Shown: positions 23,647 through 34,124, counted from the first letter of the stretch. The stretch: 64,000 bases of DNA from Prevotella sp. UBA7764 (GCA_002481295.1 DLDU01000060.1:25936-89935); one strand, 5' to 3'. Translations and numbers: made by a program. Notes: a model not told the origin generated them from the letters alone.

Positions 23647-26208
23647 TTACAAATTGTTGAAGTTGACCTCTTCGGTTGTCCTTTTATGTTTTTTGGTATT
23701 TTTATTGTCGTCGGTCTTGCTGCCTGTCTTACTGCCTGTCGTAGCAGAAGAGGAACTTGTGGAAGACGAAGTCTGTCCTTGCGGCTCCTCGACCGGGTTG
23801 CCATCCTCGTCAAGGATCACCTCCTCGTTGCTGACGAAGTGCGCGCTGTCGTGGCGGACGGTGTCGTGCTTGACTGGGGCGACGTAAGTCACGCAGTTGT
23901 ACATGCTCGACGTGATACTCTCATCATCAGGCTTGGCGAAGTGGCCATGGTATTTTTTATAGGCGGGGTCGCTGAAGACCGACTTGATGAAGTAGCCACA
24001 GATAGGAAGCGCAGATCGGGAGCCTTGTCCCAGGCGACCGCTCTTGAAGTGGATGCTGCGGTATTCGCCGCCTACCCACGCGCCGACGCAGAGCTTAGGA
24101 CTGACGGCCATGAACCAAGCGTCGGCGTGGCTGTTGGATGTGCCGGTTTTTCCACCGAAATCGGTGTCGCGGAAGAAAGAGCCAGCGTAGTCGGAAGAGG
24201 AGAGCGAGGTGGAGGTGCCGCCCGGATCATGCGTACCGGCCATGAGCATTTGCTGCATGAGGAACGCGCTCTTCACGGGGATGACCTGCGTAGCCTGGCT
24301 GTTGTCGGTATAGACTTCGTTACCGTCTTTGTCTACGATGCGTGTGACCATGACGGGATCGTGGTGCCGGCCGTTGTCTGCAACCACGCAATAGGCATTG
24401 AGCAGTTCGGGGAGCTTCACGTCGCTGGAGCCCAAAGCCAATGAGGGCTCGTCATCGAGCGGACTCTTGATGCCCATGGCCTGCGCAGTCTCGATGATGC
24501 GCTTGATGCCGACCTCCTGACCGACACGTACAGCTACGGAGTTGATGCTTCGTGCAAAGGCACTGCGCAGTGTCAGAGAGTCACCGGAGAATGTGCCGTT
24601 GGCATTGGTAGGTGTCCAAGTGGTCATCTCATGTTTTTTCTTGTCGTAGACCTGCATGGAGATATACTCGTCGCGGCGCTTGTCGCAGGGAGTGAGTCCT
24701 TGGTTCATGGCTTCGGTATAGACAAAGAGCTTGAAGGTGGAACCCGGCTGGTGAGTAGCCTCGGCCTTGTCGAATTTCCATGTCTTGAAGTCTACATCAC
24801 CCACGTAGGCGCGGATGGCACCAGTCTCAGGTTCCATGGCCACCATGGCACAGTGCATGAAATGCACCATATAACGGATAGAGTCGAGAGTGGACATCTC
24901 CTTCTCTACAGTACCCTTGTCATAGTCAAAGAGCTTGACCATGTGGGGCTTGTTCATGTAGTAAGAGACAGAGTCGGGGTTATTGGCATATTTAGCCAAG
25001 AGTTGCTTGTACTGCGGCAGTCGCTGGGCGATGTCCTCAATGAAATGAGGCACCTCGTTGCCATTCTCGTCATACCAGCAGACACCTTTCTTGTTGGCTC
25101 CCCATTCGCTGTCGAAGTTGCGCTGAACATTTTTCATTTGCTTGAGCACAGCTTTCTCTGCGTATTTCTGCATCTTAGGGTCCAATGTAGTGTAGATCTT
25201 CAGACCACTGCTGTAGAGATCATAACCATTTTCCTTGCACCAGTCCTGGAGTTCGTTGGCGATAGCCTCGCGGAAGTACATGGCCTGTCCATCGTAGTTC
25301 TCCTCCACTTTGAAATGGAGTTGGATGGGGATCTGCTGTAAGGAATCACATTCCTCACGGGTGAGATCATTATGGGCATAGAGGTTGTGGAGCACGGTGT
25401 TGCGGCGTGCCAGACTGTTCTTGGGATTGGTACGCGGGTTGTACATCGTGGTGGCCTTGAGCATACCGACCAACAGGGCGCACTGCTCGGTGGTCAGCTC
25501 TTTCGGTGTTGTGTCGAAATAGGTCTTGGCAGCGGTCTTGATGCCGTAGGCGTTGGAACCGAAGTCTACGGTGTTGGCGTACATGGTGATGATCTCTTTC
25601 TTGTTGAAGACCGTCTCCAGCTTGGTGGCGATGATCCACTCTTTGCTCTTGACAATGAGAATCTTCAGCCCGGGGATCTTGCCCAACAGACCGGTGGAAT
25701 ACTGAGAGCGCACGCGGAACATGTTTTTGGCCAGCTGCTGCGATATTGTCGAAGCACCGCGACCGTCGTGATGAAGCACAGCGTCTTTCATGGCACTGAA
25801 GATACCTATCGGGTCGACAGCCATGCCGCGTGGGCGCTTGTAGTATCGCTCGTCCTCTGTATCGATGAGTGCTTTGAAGAAATAAGGATTGATTTCTTCG
25901 TATTTCACGGGGGAGCGGTTTTCATTGAAGAACTTGCCAATGAGCGTGCCGTCGGCAGCATAGATCTCGGATGCCTGGCTGGTCTGAGGATCCATGATGC
26001 CCGAGAAATAGCCGGGGCTCTTGCCGAACAACCAAAGGAAGTTGATGTCTACGGCACCTAAATAAAGCAGGAAGGCCACGATGCAGGACACAAAGGCGAT
26101 GAGTGTTTTGGTATACCACTTTCGTCCTTTGTAGAGCGATTTGTACCAAGGCCAGAAGTTGCGTGCCTTTCTCCAGCACCAACTCATGAAAGATCTTAAT
26201 TTTCTCAT
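23647..26208 (-). CDS. Bifunctional penicillin-binding protein 1A
   Basis: 853 residues, class A PBP that polymerises and cross-links peptidoglycan. A short cytoplasmic basic segment and a membrane helix (about 35-55) precede the glycosyltransferase domain (GT51): DTEDERYYKRPRG with the catalytic Glu near 117, GRGASTISQQLAKN, and KKEIITMYANTVDFGSNAYGI. The transpeptidase domain has SxxK in PGSTFKLF (Ser about 489), SxN in RSINSVAV (about 554) and KTG in GGKTGTSN (about 686). The C-terminal ~60 residues are a Ser/Thr/Lys-rich tail. The helicase gene follows by 21 bases; a TACTTTTG -7 box (minus, 26317-26310) lies upstream in the 125-base gap after miaA. Confidence 0.95.
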   Translation of the reverse strand: MRKLRSFMSWCWRKARNFWPWYKSLYKGRKWYTKTLIAFVSCIVAFLLYLGAVDINFLWLFGKSPGYFSGIMDPQTSQASEIYAADGTLIGKFFNENRSPVKYEEINPYFFKALIDTEDERYYKRPRGMAVDPIGIFSAMKDAVLHHDGRGASTISQQLAKNMFRVRSQYSTGLLGKIPGLKILIVKSKEWIIATKLETVFNKKEIITMYANTVDFGSNAYGIKTAAKTYFDTTPKELTTEQCALLVGMLKATTMYNPRTNPKNSLARRNTVLHNLYAHNDLTREECDSLQQIPIQLHFKVEENYDGQAMYFREAIANELQDWCKENGYDLYSSGLKIYTTLDPKMQKYAEKAVLKQMKNVQRNFDSEWGANKKGVCWYDENGNEVPHFIEDIAQRLPQYKQLLAKYANNPDSVSYYMNKPHMVKLFDYDKGTVEKEMSTLDSIRYMVHFMHCAMVAMEPETGAIRAYVGDVDFKTWKFDKAEATHQPGSTFKLFVYTEAMNQGLTPCDKRRDEYISMQVYDKKKHEMTTWTPTNANGTFSGDSLTLRSAFARSINSVAVRVGQEVGIKRIIETAQAMGIKSPLDDEPSLALGSSDVKLPELLNAYCVVADNGRHHDPVMVTRIVDKDGNEVYTDNSQATQVIPVKSAFLMQQMLMAGTHDPGGTSTSLSSSDYAGSFFRDTDFGGKTGTSNSHADAWFMAVSPKLCVGAWVGGEYRSIHFKSGRLGQGSRSALPICGYFIKSVFSDPAYKKYHGHFAKPDDESITSSMYNCVTYVAPVKHDTVRHDSAHFVSNEEVILDEDGNPVEEPQGQTSSSTSSSSATTGSKTGSKTDDNKNTKKHKRTTEEVNFNNL

Positions 26209-26333
26209 TTTCTTTCTGTTATCGCGTGACTACAGAGTGCAGCACCTTGTCGTTGACGGCATGAACGCGCATCTCTGTGTGTGATTATATGGGGTGGCTC
26301 TGTTGTTTACAAAAGTAATAAAATAATAGTTGA

Positions 26334-27248
26334 TTATGACACGGAATCTATATATTTTAAGATATCTTCAATATTGTCGGGAGAGAACCATTGGATAGCA
26401 TCATCTTTCTTGAACCATGTGAGTTGCTTGCGCATATACTGTCGAGTGTTGGACTGTATCTGTCGGATGGCTTCTTCTTTGGGGATGCGGCCATCGAAGT
26501 AGGCAAACAACTCCTTATAGCCCACGGTGTTGAGCGAGTTGAGATGCCGAAGCGGGAATACAGTTCTGGCTTCCTGCTCAAGGCCTTTGTCGATCATCTT
26601 CAGTACTCGGGCGTTGATGCGCTCGTAGAGTTCCTCACGTGGGCGGTTGAGCCCTATCTTGACGATGTTGAAAGGCCGTTGTTTCTTTTGATGGGTACGG
26701 AATGAGGTGTAGGTCTTGCCGGTAGCCAGGCAGATCTCTAAAGCATGGACGACGCGGCGGGGATTGTTGCGGTCGACGATAGCCCAGTGTACGGGATCGA
26801 GTTGACGGAGTTGCCCGACAAGGGCGGGAAGGCCTTCGTCGGCCAACCGGCGCTTGAGGTTCTCGCGGATATCTTCGGGTACTGTTGGGATGTCGTCAAT
26901 GCCATTGCAAACGGCATCGATATACATCATGCTGCCCCCGGAGAGCAAAAGCCTGTCACGCACATGGCCGTCTTCCTCACCACTGAACAAGCGGGTGATG
27001 AGCTTCATGGCATCCTGCTCGTACATCGAGGCGCTGTAGTAGTCCTGAAGGCTGTGGTTGCCCACGAAATAATGGCGGACGCTCTGCTGCTGCTCTGCTG
27101 TAGGGGCGGCGGTGCCGATAGGAATCTCTTTGAAGATCTGCCGTGAGTCGGCATTGATGATGGGGGAATGGAGATATCGGGCTATGGAAAGGCATAACTC
27201 AGTCTTGCCAACACCTGTTGGGCCAAGGACGACGAAGAGTGTTTTCAT
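26334..27248 (-). CDS. miaA: tRNA dimethylallyltransferase
   Basis: 304 residues. Adds the dimethylallyl group to N6 of A37 in tRNAs reading UNN codons. P-loop FVVLGPTGVGKTELCLSIA at the N terminus, then INADSRQIFKEIPIGTAAP (catalytic Asp), HYFVGNHSLQDYYSASMYE, LLSGGSMMYIDAVCNGIDDIP, RRVVHALEI and C-terminal NTRQYMRKQLTWFKKD. Length and motif order are normal. It is in line behind lpxA but a hairpin lies between them. Confidence 0.95.
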   Translation of the reverse strand: MKTLFVVLGPTGVGKTELCLSIARYLHSPIINADSRQIFKEIPIGTAAPTAEQQQSVRHYFVGNHSLQDYYSASMYEQDAMKLITRLFSGEEDGHVRDRLLLSGGSMMYIDAVCNGIDDIPTVPEDIRENLKRRLADEGLPALVGQLRQLDPVHWAIVDRNNPRRVVHALEICLATGKTYTSFRTHQKKQRPFNIVKIGLNRPREELYERINARVLKMIDKGLEQEARTVFPLRHLNSLNTVGYKELFAYFDGRIPKEEAIRQIQSNTRQYMRKQLTWFKKDDAIQWFSPDNIEDILKYIDSVS

Positions 27249-27260
27249 AAAAAGGAAAAT

Positions 27261-27288
27261 GAGTTAGGGGCATTGTTGCTCCTAACTC
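27261..27288 (-). other. Hairpin between lpxA and miaA
   Basis: GAGTTAGG and CCTAACTC pair, extended inward by GGCA/TGCT around TTGT. On the minus strand the stem is followed by ATTTTCCTTTTT and then the miaA ATG. It could be a partial terminator or attenuator within the lpx-miaA run. Confidence 0.5.
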
Positions 27289-27354
27289 TTAGAGAATGAC
27301 AATAGTTTCTTGACTTCATCGTTGTATGTGTTCATCTCTTCTGGCGGGGGATCA

Positions 27355-28125
27355 TCATCTGATGATGCCACGCTTGGAAGACTCGACAAAGTCGCAGATA
27401 TATTGGATTTCGGGTGTCATCTGCAGTTCGCTCTTGATCTTTTTGATGCCATCTTTGAGGATGCCCTCGGAATAGAGCAGACGATAGGCGTTGTGGATGA
27501 GCTCAATCAGATCATTGCTGAAGCCATGACGGCGGAGTCCTACAAGGTTGATTCCGCAGTAGCGGGTAGGCTCTTTGCCAGCTATAATATAAGGAGGAAT
27601 ATCCTGGCTGAAACGGCAACCGCCCTGGATCATCACGTAGCCGCCGATGTGGCAGAACTGATGACAGAGGATTTCGGCACTGATCACAGCGAAGTCGTCA
27701 CAGGTGACCTCACCGGCAAACTTGGTGGAATTGCCGATGATCAGTCCGTTGCCAAAGAAACAGTCATGGGCGATGTGCATATTTTCCATCAGCAGGTTGT
27801 TGTTGCCCACGCGTGTAGTGCCTTTTGAAGCTGTGCCACGGGAGATGGTCACGTTTTCGCGAATGCTGTTGTTGTCGCCGATCTCGCAGATGGTCTCTTC
27901 GCCCTTGAACTTGAGATCTTGTGGCTTGGTGGATATGCTGGCACCTGGGAAAAACTCGTTGTTATTGCCGATGCGGGCACCGTAGTTGATCGTGACGCTG
28001 TTTTGCATCACGTTGTTGTCACCCAGTACTGTATTTTTGTCGATGTAGCAGAAGGGGCCGATGACGTTGTTGTCGCCTAACTTGGCCTCGGGATGCACAA
28101 ATGCTAAAGGACTAATCTGATTCAT
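27355..28125 (-). CDS. lpxA: UDP-N-acetylglucosamine O-acyltransferase
   Basis: 256 residues. First step of lipid A synthesis: moves a 3-hydroxyacyl chain from ACP to UDP-GlcNAc. Left-handed beta-helix with hexapeptide repeats (NNVIGPFCYIDKNTVLGDNNVM ...), MENMHIAHDCFFGN with the catalytic His, GRDIPP-like QDIPPYIIAGKEPTRYCGINLVGLRR, and the C-terminal helical domain. Third gene of lpxD - lpxC/fabZ - lpxA, 36 bases after the fusion gene. Confidence 0.95.
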   Translation of the reverse strand: MNQISPLAFVHPEAKLGDNNVIGPFCYIDKNTVLGDNNVMQNSVTINYGARIGNNNEFFPGASISTKPQDLKFKGEETICEIGDNNSIRENVTISRGTASKGTTRVGNNNLLMENMHIAHDCFFGNGLIIGNSTKFAGEVTCDDFAVISAEILCHQFCHIGGYVMIQGGCRFSQDIPPYIIAGKEPTRYCGINLVGLRRHGFSNDLIELIHNAYRLLYSEGILKDGIKKIKSELQMTPEIQYICDFVESSKRGIIR

Positions 28126-28161
28126 TTTGTGTAAATGTGGTCTTGAGATTAATATAGGGGC

Positions 28162-29553
28162 TTATTTGTTCTTGACGATCTGAGCCGTGAATGTCGCTTC
28201 GGATACGACATGATCACCGACGAACATATATCCTTTCATGGAACTGATGCCATGGCGCACCGGACCGAGCAGCTCTACGCGGAAGAGCAGCGTGTCGCCC
28301 GGCACAACCTTATGACGGAACTTCACGTCATCGATCTTGAGGAAATAGGTCGACCACTTCTCGGGTTCGTCGAGCTGGCTGAGCACGAGCAGTCCACCGC
28401 ACTGTGCCATGGCCTCGATCTGCAGCACGCCGGGCATGACGGGCTCATCGGGGAAGTGACCTTGGAAGAAAGGTTCATTGGCAGTGACGTTTTTCACGCC
28501 GACGATGCTCGTTGCTCCCATGGCTACAATCTTATCTACAAGTTGCATGGGATAACGGTGGGGAAGCAGCTGACGGATATGAATGTTGTCGAGCAGCGGC
28601 TCCTCATTGGGATCGTAGATAGGGGCCTGCACCTCATGCTTTCTAATTTCCTTACGCATCAGACGTGCGAACTTGTTGTTGATGGTATGACCGGGGCGTG
28701 TGGCAATGATGCGTCCCTTGATGGGCTTGCCGATCAAGGCCATGTCACCAATGATGTCAAGGAGCTTATGGCGCGTGCATTCGTTGTCCCACATGAGTGG
28801 CTTGTGCTGGATATATCCAATTTTTGCAGCGTCGATATGCGGTACTTTCAACAGATCTGCAAGTTTGTCGAGCTGAGCCTGCTCCTCCGGCTTCTCATAG
28901 ATGACGATGGCATTGTCCAAGTCGCCACCCTTGATGAGGTTGGCTTTGAGCAAAGGCACGATGTCACGCACGAAAACGAAAGTGCGGGCTGGCGCGATCT
29001 CCTCGGCATAGTTCTCCATCTTGTCGAGTGTGGCGAACTGGCTGGAAATGAACTTAGAGGGGAAGGAGCACATGGCCGTGATGGAGAAATCTGTATCCGG
29101 GAGAATGGTGATGCATGAGCCGCTCTCGTCGTCCTTGATTTCTATCTTTTTGCGGATAATATAATAGTCTTTTGGTGCACTCTGCTCTACGATGCCCACC
29201 TTTTTGATTTGCTCGACATACATGGCAGCCGAACCGTCGAGAATGGGAAATTCGGGACCATTGACCTGTATGAGGCAGTTGTCAATGCCCATTGCATAAA
29301 GGGCAGACATGCCGTGCTCAACAGTAGAGACACGTACGTCTCCCTGCTGCAGAACGGTGCCACGCTCTGTATTGCCGACGTTTTCGGCAATTGCTTCGAT
29401 AGTGGGCTGTCCTTCCAGGTCGATGCGTTGGATTCTATAGCCGGTGTTTTCCGGTGCGGGATTGAAAGTCACCGTGAGGCTCAGACCAGTGTGCAGTCCC
29501 TTACCAAAGAGAGAGAAACTGCCGCCAAGCGTTTTTTGCTTTTCTGTATCCAT
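28162..29553 (-). CDS. lpxC/fabZ: LpxC-FabZ fusion (deacetylase / hydroxyacyl-ACP dehydratase)
   Basis: 463 residues, a fusion found in Bacteroidetes. Residues 1 to about 310 are LpxC, the zinc deacetylase of the committed lipid A step: TLGGSFSLFGKGLHTG, RVSTVEHGMSALYAMGIDN (zinc His in VEH), and late HKLLDIIGDMALIG with two further ligands. About 320-463 are FabZ: IRQLLPHRYPMQLVDKIV, FFQGHFPDEPVMPGVLQIEAMAQ with the catalytic His and Glu. The fusion ties hydroxyacyl-ACP supply for fatty acids to lipid A synthesis. It sits between lpxD and lpxA, in line with both. Confidence 0.97.
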   Translation of the reverse strand: MDTEKQKTLGGSFSLFGKGLHTGLSLTVTFNPAPENTGYRIQRIDLEGQPTIEAIAENVGNTERGTVLQQGDVRVSTVEHGMSALYAMGIDNCLIQVNGPEFPILDGSAAMYVEQIKKVGIVEQSAPKDYYIIRKKIEIKDDESGSCITILPDTDFSITAMCSFPSKFISSQFATLDKMENYAEEIAPARTFVFVRDIVPLLKANLIKGGDLDNAIVIYEKPEEQAQLDKLADLLKVPHIDAAKIGYIQHKPLMWDNECTRHKLLDIIGDMALIGKPIKGRIIATRPGHTINNKFARLMRKEIRKHEVQAPIYDPNEEPLLDNIHIRQLLPHRYPMQLVDKIVAMGATSIVGVKNVTANEPFFQGHFPDEPVMPGVLQIEAMAQCGGLLVLSQLDEPEKWSTYFLKIDDVKFRHKVVPGDTLLFRVELLGPVRHGISSMKGYMFVGDHVVSEATFTAQIVKNK

Positions 29554-29642
29554 CTTTATTGTGTTGCTTAACGATCAAGCGTATAAAGCTCTGTTGAGGT
29601 TATTTTACTTATTATTATGTAAGTTTATGTAAGTCTGCTGTT

Positions 29643-30683
29643 TTATGACTTCTTCTTTAGTTCTTCCACTTCTTTCTGCAATGCGTTCAGCTGCTTGTAG
29701 ATTTCCGGAAGTCTTTGGAACAGTGCCTGACTCTTGAAATAGGCGAACTGAGGCATTGGTGGAGTGCCAATCAGTGTCTGGTTGGATTTGAGGGAAGATG
29801 GAGCACCGGACTGGGCACCCAGCAGCACTTTGTCGCCGATGGTGATATGTCCGGAGACACCGACTTGTCCGCCAAACATGCACCATTGTCCTACTTTGGT
29901 AGAGCCAGCCACACCGACCTGTGCTGACATCACGGTGTTCTCTCCAATGTCGGTATTGTGGGCGATCTGCACAAGGTTGTCGAGCTTCACGCCTTTTCTG
30001 ACGAAAGTAGAGCCCATCGTTGATCTGTCGATGCAAGTATTAGCACCGATTTCTACATTATCCTCAATGGTGACGATGCCGATCTGAGGAATCTTGTCGT
30101 ACTGGCCAGTCTGAGCGTTGGGAGCGAAGCCGAAGCCATCGGCACCGATGACACTGCCCGAATGGATGGTGACATTGTTGCCAAGCTTGCAGTCGTGATA
30201 GATGCTCACCTGAGGATAGATCAGACAGTTGTCGCCAAGAGTGGCATTGTCCATGATGGTCACATTGGGATAGATCTGTGAGCCGTCGCCGATGGTTACA
30301 CCGTCTGCGATATAAGCAAAGGCTCCCACGTAGACATCCTTTCCGATTTTGGCCTTAGGAGATACGAAGGCCAGGGGATCGATGCCATGCTTCTTGGGCT
30401 TGGCTGCCTCGTAGAGCTGTAATAACCGGGCTACACAGTCGCGTGCGTTGTCTACGCGAATGAGCGTGGGGGCTACCGGACGGTCGATGCTTATCTGTGA
30501 GTCTACCAAAACAATGGTGGACTTGGTATCATATAAATAGTGGATATACTTGGGATTGGCTAAAAAGGAAATAGAGCCTGCTGTGCCCTCCTCTATCTTG
30601 GAAAAGGTGTGCACGCTGGCGTTCTCGTCTCCTTCAATAGTGCCCTGTACAAACTGAGCTATTTGCTTTGCGGTAAATTCCAT
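29643..30683 (-). CDS. lpxD: UDP-3-O-acylglucosamine N-acyltransferase
   Basis: 346 residues. Third lipid A step, adding the second acyl chain. The N-terminal uridine-binding domain ([44 protein letters not shown]) is followed by a long hexapeptide beta-helix ([27 protein letters not shown] ...), [13 protein letters not shown] and [15 protein letters not shown] with the catalytic His. The short C-terminal helix ends EVEELKKKS. It opens the lpx run; a TATATTTG -7 box (minus, 30717-30710) lies 27 bases upstream, after the pyrF terminator. Confidence 0.95.
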   Translation of the reverse strand: MEFTAKQIAQFVQGTIEGDENASVHTFSKIEEGTAGSISFLANPKYIHYLYDTKSTIVLVDSQISIDRPVAPTLIRVDNARDCVARLLQLYEAAKPKKHGIDPLAFVSPKAKIGKDVYVGAFAYIADGVTIGDGSQIYPNVTIMDNATLGDNCLIYPQVSIYHDCKLGNNVTIHSGSVIGADGFGFAPNAQTGQYDKIPQIGIVTIEDNVEIGANTCIDRSTMGSTFVRKGVKLDNLVQIAHNTDIGENTVMSAQVGVAGSTKVGQWCMFGGQVGVSGHITIGDKVLLGAQSGAPSSLKSNQTLIGTPPMPQFAYFKSQALFQRLPEIYKQLNALQKEVEELKKKS

Positions 30684-30770
30684 CTTCTAATAGGATTGAA
30701 ACATTTCTGCAAATATAATAAATTATTCTCGAATCTTTGAAGATAGGCTGAGTTTTTGTGCATTTTAGAT

Positions 30771-30814
30771 AAAAAAAAGCGCACTAATTGCACATTAGTA
30801 CGCCTTTTGTGAAA
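30771..30814 (-). terminator. Terminator after pyrF
   Basis: On the minus strand GCG.ACTAAT and ATTAGT.CGC type arms fold around TGCAC-like loop sequence, followed by a run of seven or more T. It ends the phoH-to-pyrF run before the lpx run begins. Confidence 0.75.
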
Positions 30815-30854
30815 TAAAAATGAGGCTCTGCTTGAACGAGCAATGCGTTTTTGC

Positions 30855-31679
30855 TTATCCGATTTTAGACAGTTCCACCTCCATTTGCTGTTGCAAATCT
30901 TTGGCTTTCTCTGCCGAGGCTTGGGCGAAGTTTTCGTCATGTCCGGCATAGATGATGCCACGGCTGGAATTGACCAGAAGTCCACAGTCTTTGATGATGC
31001 CATATTTGCAAACTTCCTGAAGTGAGCCTCCCTGTGCGCCAACGCCTGGAACAAGAAGGAAATGGTTGGGAGCTACTTTGCGGATGTCCTGGAACATCTG
31101 TCCTTGTGTGGCTCCTACGACGTACATCATGTTGTCCTCATTACCCCACTGCTGTGATTTCTTCAGCACTTTCTCGAACAGGCGCTTGCCCTCCTTGTCC
31201 TCTGTGAGCTGGAAATCATGGCTGCCCTTGTTGCTTGTCAGCGCAAGCAATACCACCCACTTGCCTTTGTACTCAAGGAAAGGAGTAACGCTGTCCTCAC
31301 CCATATAGGGAGCTACTGTGAGGGCATCGACATTGTATTCTTCAAAAAAGGTGCGCGCATACATGGCTGAGGTGTTGCCGATGTCGCCGCGTTTAGCATC
31401 AGCGATGATGAAATGGTCGGGATAGAACTTCTGAAGATACTCTACTGTACGCTCGAAAGACATCATGCCCTTGACACCCAGACATTCGTAGAATGCCAGA
31501 TTAGGCTTGTAGGCAACGCAGTAGGGTGCTGTGGCGTCGATGATCTGCTTGTTGAAGAAGAAAATCGGATCTTCTTCTTGCTGGACGCATTCCGGCATCT
31601 TGCGGATGTCGGGATCCAAGCCTACACAGAGAAATGTTTTCTTTTGGAATATCTGTTCGATTAATTGCTTACGGTTCAT
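30855..31679 (-). CDS. pyrF: Orotidine 5'-phosphate decarboxylase (long type)
   Basis: 274 residues, the longer PyrF class. Last step of UMP synthesis. [14 protein letters not shown] at the N terminus, [12 protein letters not shown], the catalytic [32 protein letters not shown], and [12 protein letters not shown] with the closing SSRGIIYAG. Last gene of a minus-strand run of housekeeping genes; 112 bases separate it from prfA, so it may have its own promoter, though none with full consensus was seen. Confidence 0.95.
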   Translation of the reverse strand: MNRKQLIEQIFQKKTFLCVGLDPDIRKMPECVQQEEDPIFFFNKQIIDATAPYCVAYKPNLAFYECLGVKGMMSFERTVEYLQKFYPDHFIIADAKRGDIGNTSAMYARTFFEEYNVDALTVAPYMGEDSVTPFLEYKGKWVVLLALTSNKGSHDFQLTEDKEGKRLFEKVLKKSQQWGNEDNMMYVVGATQGQMFQDIRKVAPNHFLLVPGVGAQGGSLQEVCKYGIIKDCGLLVNSSRGIIYAGHDENFAQASAEKAKDLQQQMEVELSKIG

Positions 31680-31791
31680 GGTCTGTCGTTTATGAACAAT
31701 TATCTGTTTACTTTTTACTAATTATCAGATTGCTGTTGCCAGTGATCGATTAGCTATAATACCTTGTCGGCTGCTGACCGCTCTATGCAGC

Positions 31792-32904
31792 CTATAACTC
31801 GTTCTCCTTCAGTTTTTCGGCATTTTCAGCCACGGTGAGATGGTCGATCATGTCTTGGATGTTGCCGCCGAGAAATCCTTGCAGGTCGTGAATGGTGTAA
31901 CCGATACGATGATCAGTGACACGCCCCTGTGGAAAATTGTATGTACGGATCTTGGCACTGCGGTCACCAGTAGATACCAAAGAACGGCGGCGGCTGGAGA
32001 TGTCGTCGACGTATTTCTGGTGCTCGTGATCATATATATATGTATAGAGACGGCTCAATGCTCGTTCCTTATTCTTTGGCTGGTCACGCGTCTCGGTACA
32101 TTCGATGAGAATTTCTTCTACCTCACCCGTGTTGGGGTTCTTCCAAGGATAGCGCAGACGGACACCGGAACTCACCTTGTTGACGTTCTGACCTCCGGCA
32201 CCACTGGAACGGAACGTATCCCACTTGATGTCTCCTTCGTTGATGTGGACTTCAAACTTCTCTGCTTCCGGGAGCACGGCGACTGTGGCGGCAGAAGTAT
32301 GCATACGGCCCTGTGTCTCTGTTGCGGGGACACGTTGCACGCGATGCACACCACTCTCATATTTCAATGTGCCATAGACATTGTCGCCACTCACGGCGAA
32401 GTCTATCTCCTTGTATCCGCCAACGGCTCCTTCCGAGACACTTGTCACGCTGACGGTCCAGCCTTTCGACTCACAGTATTTTTTGTACATGTTGAAGAGA
32501 TCGCCGGCAAAGAGGGCAGCCTCGTCGCCACCGGCACCTGCACGGATCTCCATCTGCACGTTTTTCGCGTCTTCCGGATCTTTCGGTACAAGAGCAATCT
32601 TGATATCTTCTTCCAACTGCGGCTTAAGATTTTCATTCTCTGACAACTCTTCGCGAGCCATCTCTTTCATGTCGGGATCTTTCTCGTTTGCCAGTATGTC
32701 TTTGGCTTCCTTGATGGCATTGAGACAGTCAATGTATCTCTTGCGTGCCTTCATGATGTCGTCGAGATCCTTATACTCCTTAGTGAGTTTTACATAACGT
32801 TGTTGATCGGCTATGACGGCGGGGTCGGTGATAAGCGTGCTGACTTCCTCATAGCGAGCCTCTAAACCGTCGAGCTTCTCCAATATGCTGTTGTTTTCTG
32901 GCAT
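31792..32904 (-). CDS. prfA: Peptide chain release factor 1
   Basis: 370 residues. RF1 releases peptides at UAA and UAG. The catalytic GGQ loop is in FRSSGAGGQNVNKVSSGVRL; the N-terminal helical domain begins NSILEKLDGLEARYEEV; MEIRAGAGGDEAALFAGDL precedes the tRNA-mimic part; the last domain has FPQGRVTDHRIGYTIHDL. Sequence and lack of any internal frameshift separate it from RF2. Confidence 0.95.
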   Translation of the reverse strand: MPENNSILEKLDGLEARYEEVSTLITDPAVIADQQRYVKLTKEYKDLDDIMKARKRYIDCLNAIKEAKDILANEKDPDMKEMAREELSENENLKPQLEEDIKIALVPKDPEDAKNVQMEIRAGAGGDEAALFAGDLFNMYKKYCESKGWTVSVTSVSEGAVGGYKEIDFAVSGDNVYGTLKYESGVHRVQRVPATETQGRMHTSAATVAVLPEAEKFEVHINEGDIKWDTFRSSGAGGQNVNKVSSGVRLRYPWKNPNTGEVEEILIECTETRDQPKNKERALSRLYTYIYDHEHQKYVDDISSRRRSLVSTGDRSAKIRTYNFPQGRVTDHRIGYTIHDLQGFLGGNIQDMIDHLTVAENAEKLKENEL

Positions 32905-32960
32905 AAATCGTCTTATAGTTTAATATTCATACGCTTGTTTCTTAAAAGCAAGCGTTGGAT

Positions 32961-34124
32961 TTAATATTCAAACGTTCCGAATTCTGACTTGATGGTCAGC
33001 GAGCGCTTGCCTTCTTCGATGTGTCCGATGACCTGGGCATCGATGTTGAAGCTCTTGCTCACAGCGATGACCTGATCCGCAACTTCCGGACGGACGTAGA
33101 TCTCCATGCGGTGTCCCATGTTGAAGACCTGATACATCTCTTTCCAGTCTGTGCCGGAGCAGTCGTGAATGGTCTTGAAGAGTGGGGGCACTGGGAACAT
33201 GTTGTCCTTCACCACCTTGCAGTTCTCGCCTACGAAGTGCAGTACTTTGGTCTGAGCGCCACCGGTGCAGTGCACCATACCGTGAATCTCGGGGCGTAGC
33301 TCATCTAAGAGCTTCTTGATGACGGGAGCGTATGTGCGGGTAGGAGAGAGAACCATCTGACCGGCATTCACCGGCACACCTTCAATCTTGTCGGTGAGGT
33401 GGTATTTCCCGCTATACACCAGTTCGTCAGGTACGGCATGGTCATAGCTCTCGGGATATTTCTCAGCCAGATACTTTGCAAAGACATCGTGACGGGCACT
33501 TGTCAATCCGTTGCTGCCCATACCGCCATTGTACTGATGCTCATAAGTAGCCTGCCCCGTGGAACTGAGCCCCACGATGACATCGCCCGGACGGATGTTG
33601 GCATTGTTGATGACATCCTTGCGTTTCATTCGGCACGTGACGGTAGAGTCAACGATGATGGTACGTACCAAGTCACCGACATCTGCAGTTTCACCACCCG
33701 TGGGCCAGATGCCGATACCCATGCCGCGCAGTTCCGCAAGCAGCTCGTCAGTGCCGTTGATGATAGCACTAATGACCTCACCGGGGATCAACATTTTGTT
33801 GCGACCAATGGTGCTTGACACGAGGATGTTGTCTACAGCACCCACACAGAGCAGATCGTCAGTGTTCATGACGATAGCGTCTTGTGCAATTCCCTTCCAA
33901 ACGCTCAGATCACCTGTCTCCTTCCAATAGAGATAGGCCAAAGAAGACTTTGTGCCCGCGCCATCAGCGTGCATGATATTGCAGTATTCCGGATCGCCGC
34001 CGAGGATGTCGGGGATGATCTTGCAGAAAGCTTGGGGGAAGATGCCTTTGTCGATGTTCTTGATAGCGTTGTGCACATCTTCCTTTGCGGCACTGACGCC
34101 TCGCATCATGTATCGATTATTCAT
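32961..34124 (-). CDS. purM: Phosphoribosylformylglycinamidine cyclo-ligase
   Basis: 387 residues, some 40 longer than the E. coli enzyme but usual for Bacteroidetes. ATP-dependent closure of FGAM to AIR in purine synthesis. Motifs include MHADGAGTKSSLAYLYW, AQDAIVMNTDDLLCVGA, WPTGGETADVGDLVRTI and DVIVGLSSTGQATYE (PurM signature), with MVHCTGGAQTKVLHF in the second half. In line with prfA, 56 bases upstream of it; purC lies three genes upstream in the same run. Confidence 0.93.
   Translation of the reverse strand: MNNRYMMRGVSAAKEDVHNAIKNIDKGIFPQAFCKIIPDILGGDPEYCNIMHADGAGTKSSLAYLYWKETGDLSVWKGIAQDAIVMNTDDLLCVGAVDNILVSSTIGRNKMLIPGEVISAIINGTDELLAELRGMGIGIWPTGGETADVGDLVRTIIVDSTVTCRMKRKDVINNANIRPGDVIVGLSSTGQATYEHQYNGGMGSNGLTSARHDVFAKYLAEKYPESYDHAVPDELVYSGKYHLTDKIEGVPVNAGQMVLSPTRTYAPVIKKLLDELRPEIHGMVHCTGGAQTKVLHFVGENCKVVKDNMFPVPPLFKTIHDCSGTDWKEMYQVFNMGHRMEIYVRPEVADQVIAVSKSFNIDAQVIGHIEEGKRSLTIKSEFGTFEY

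Noticed and set aside
27282-27335. 17-codon minus-strand frame between lpxA and miaA (MNTYNDEVKKLL...)
   Set aside because: Too short, no ribosome binding site or promoter, and its end overlaps the hairpin; could be a leader peptide but nothing supports it.
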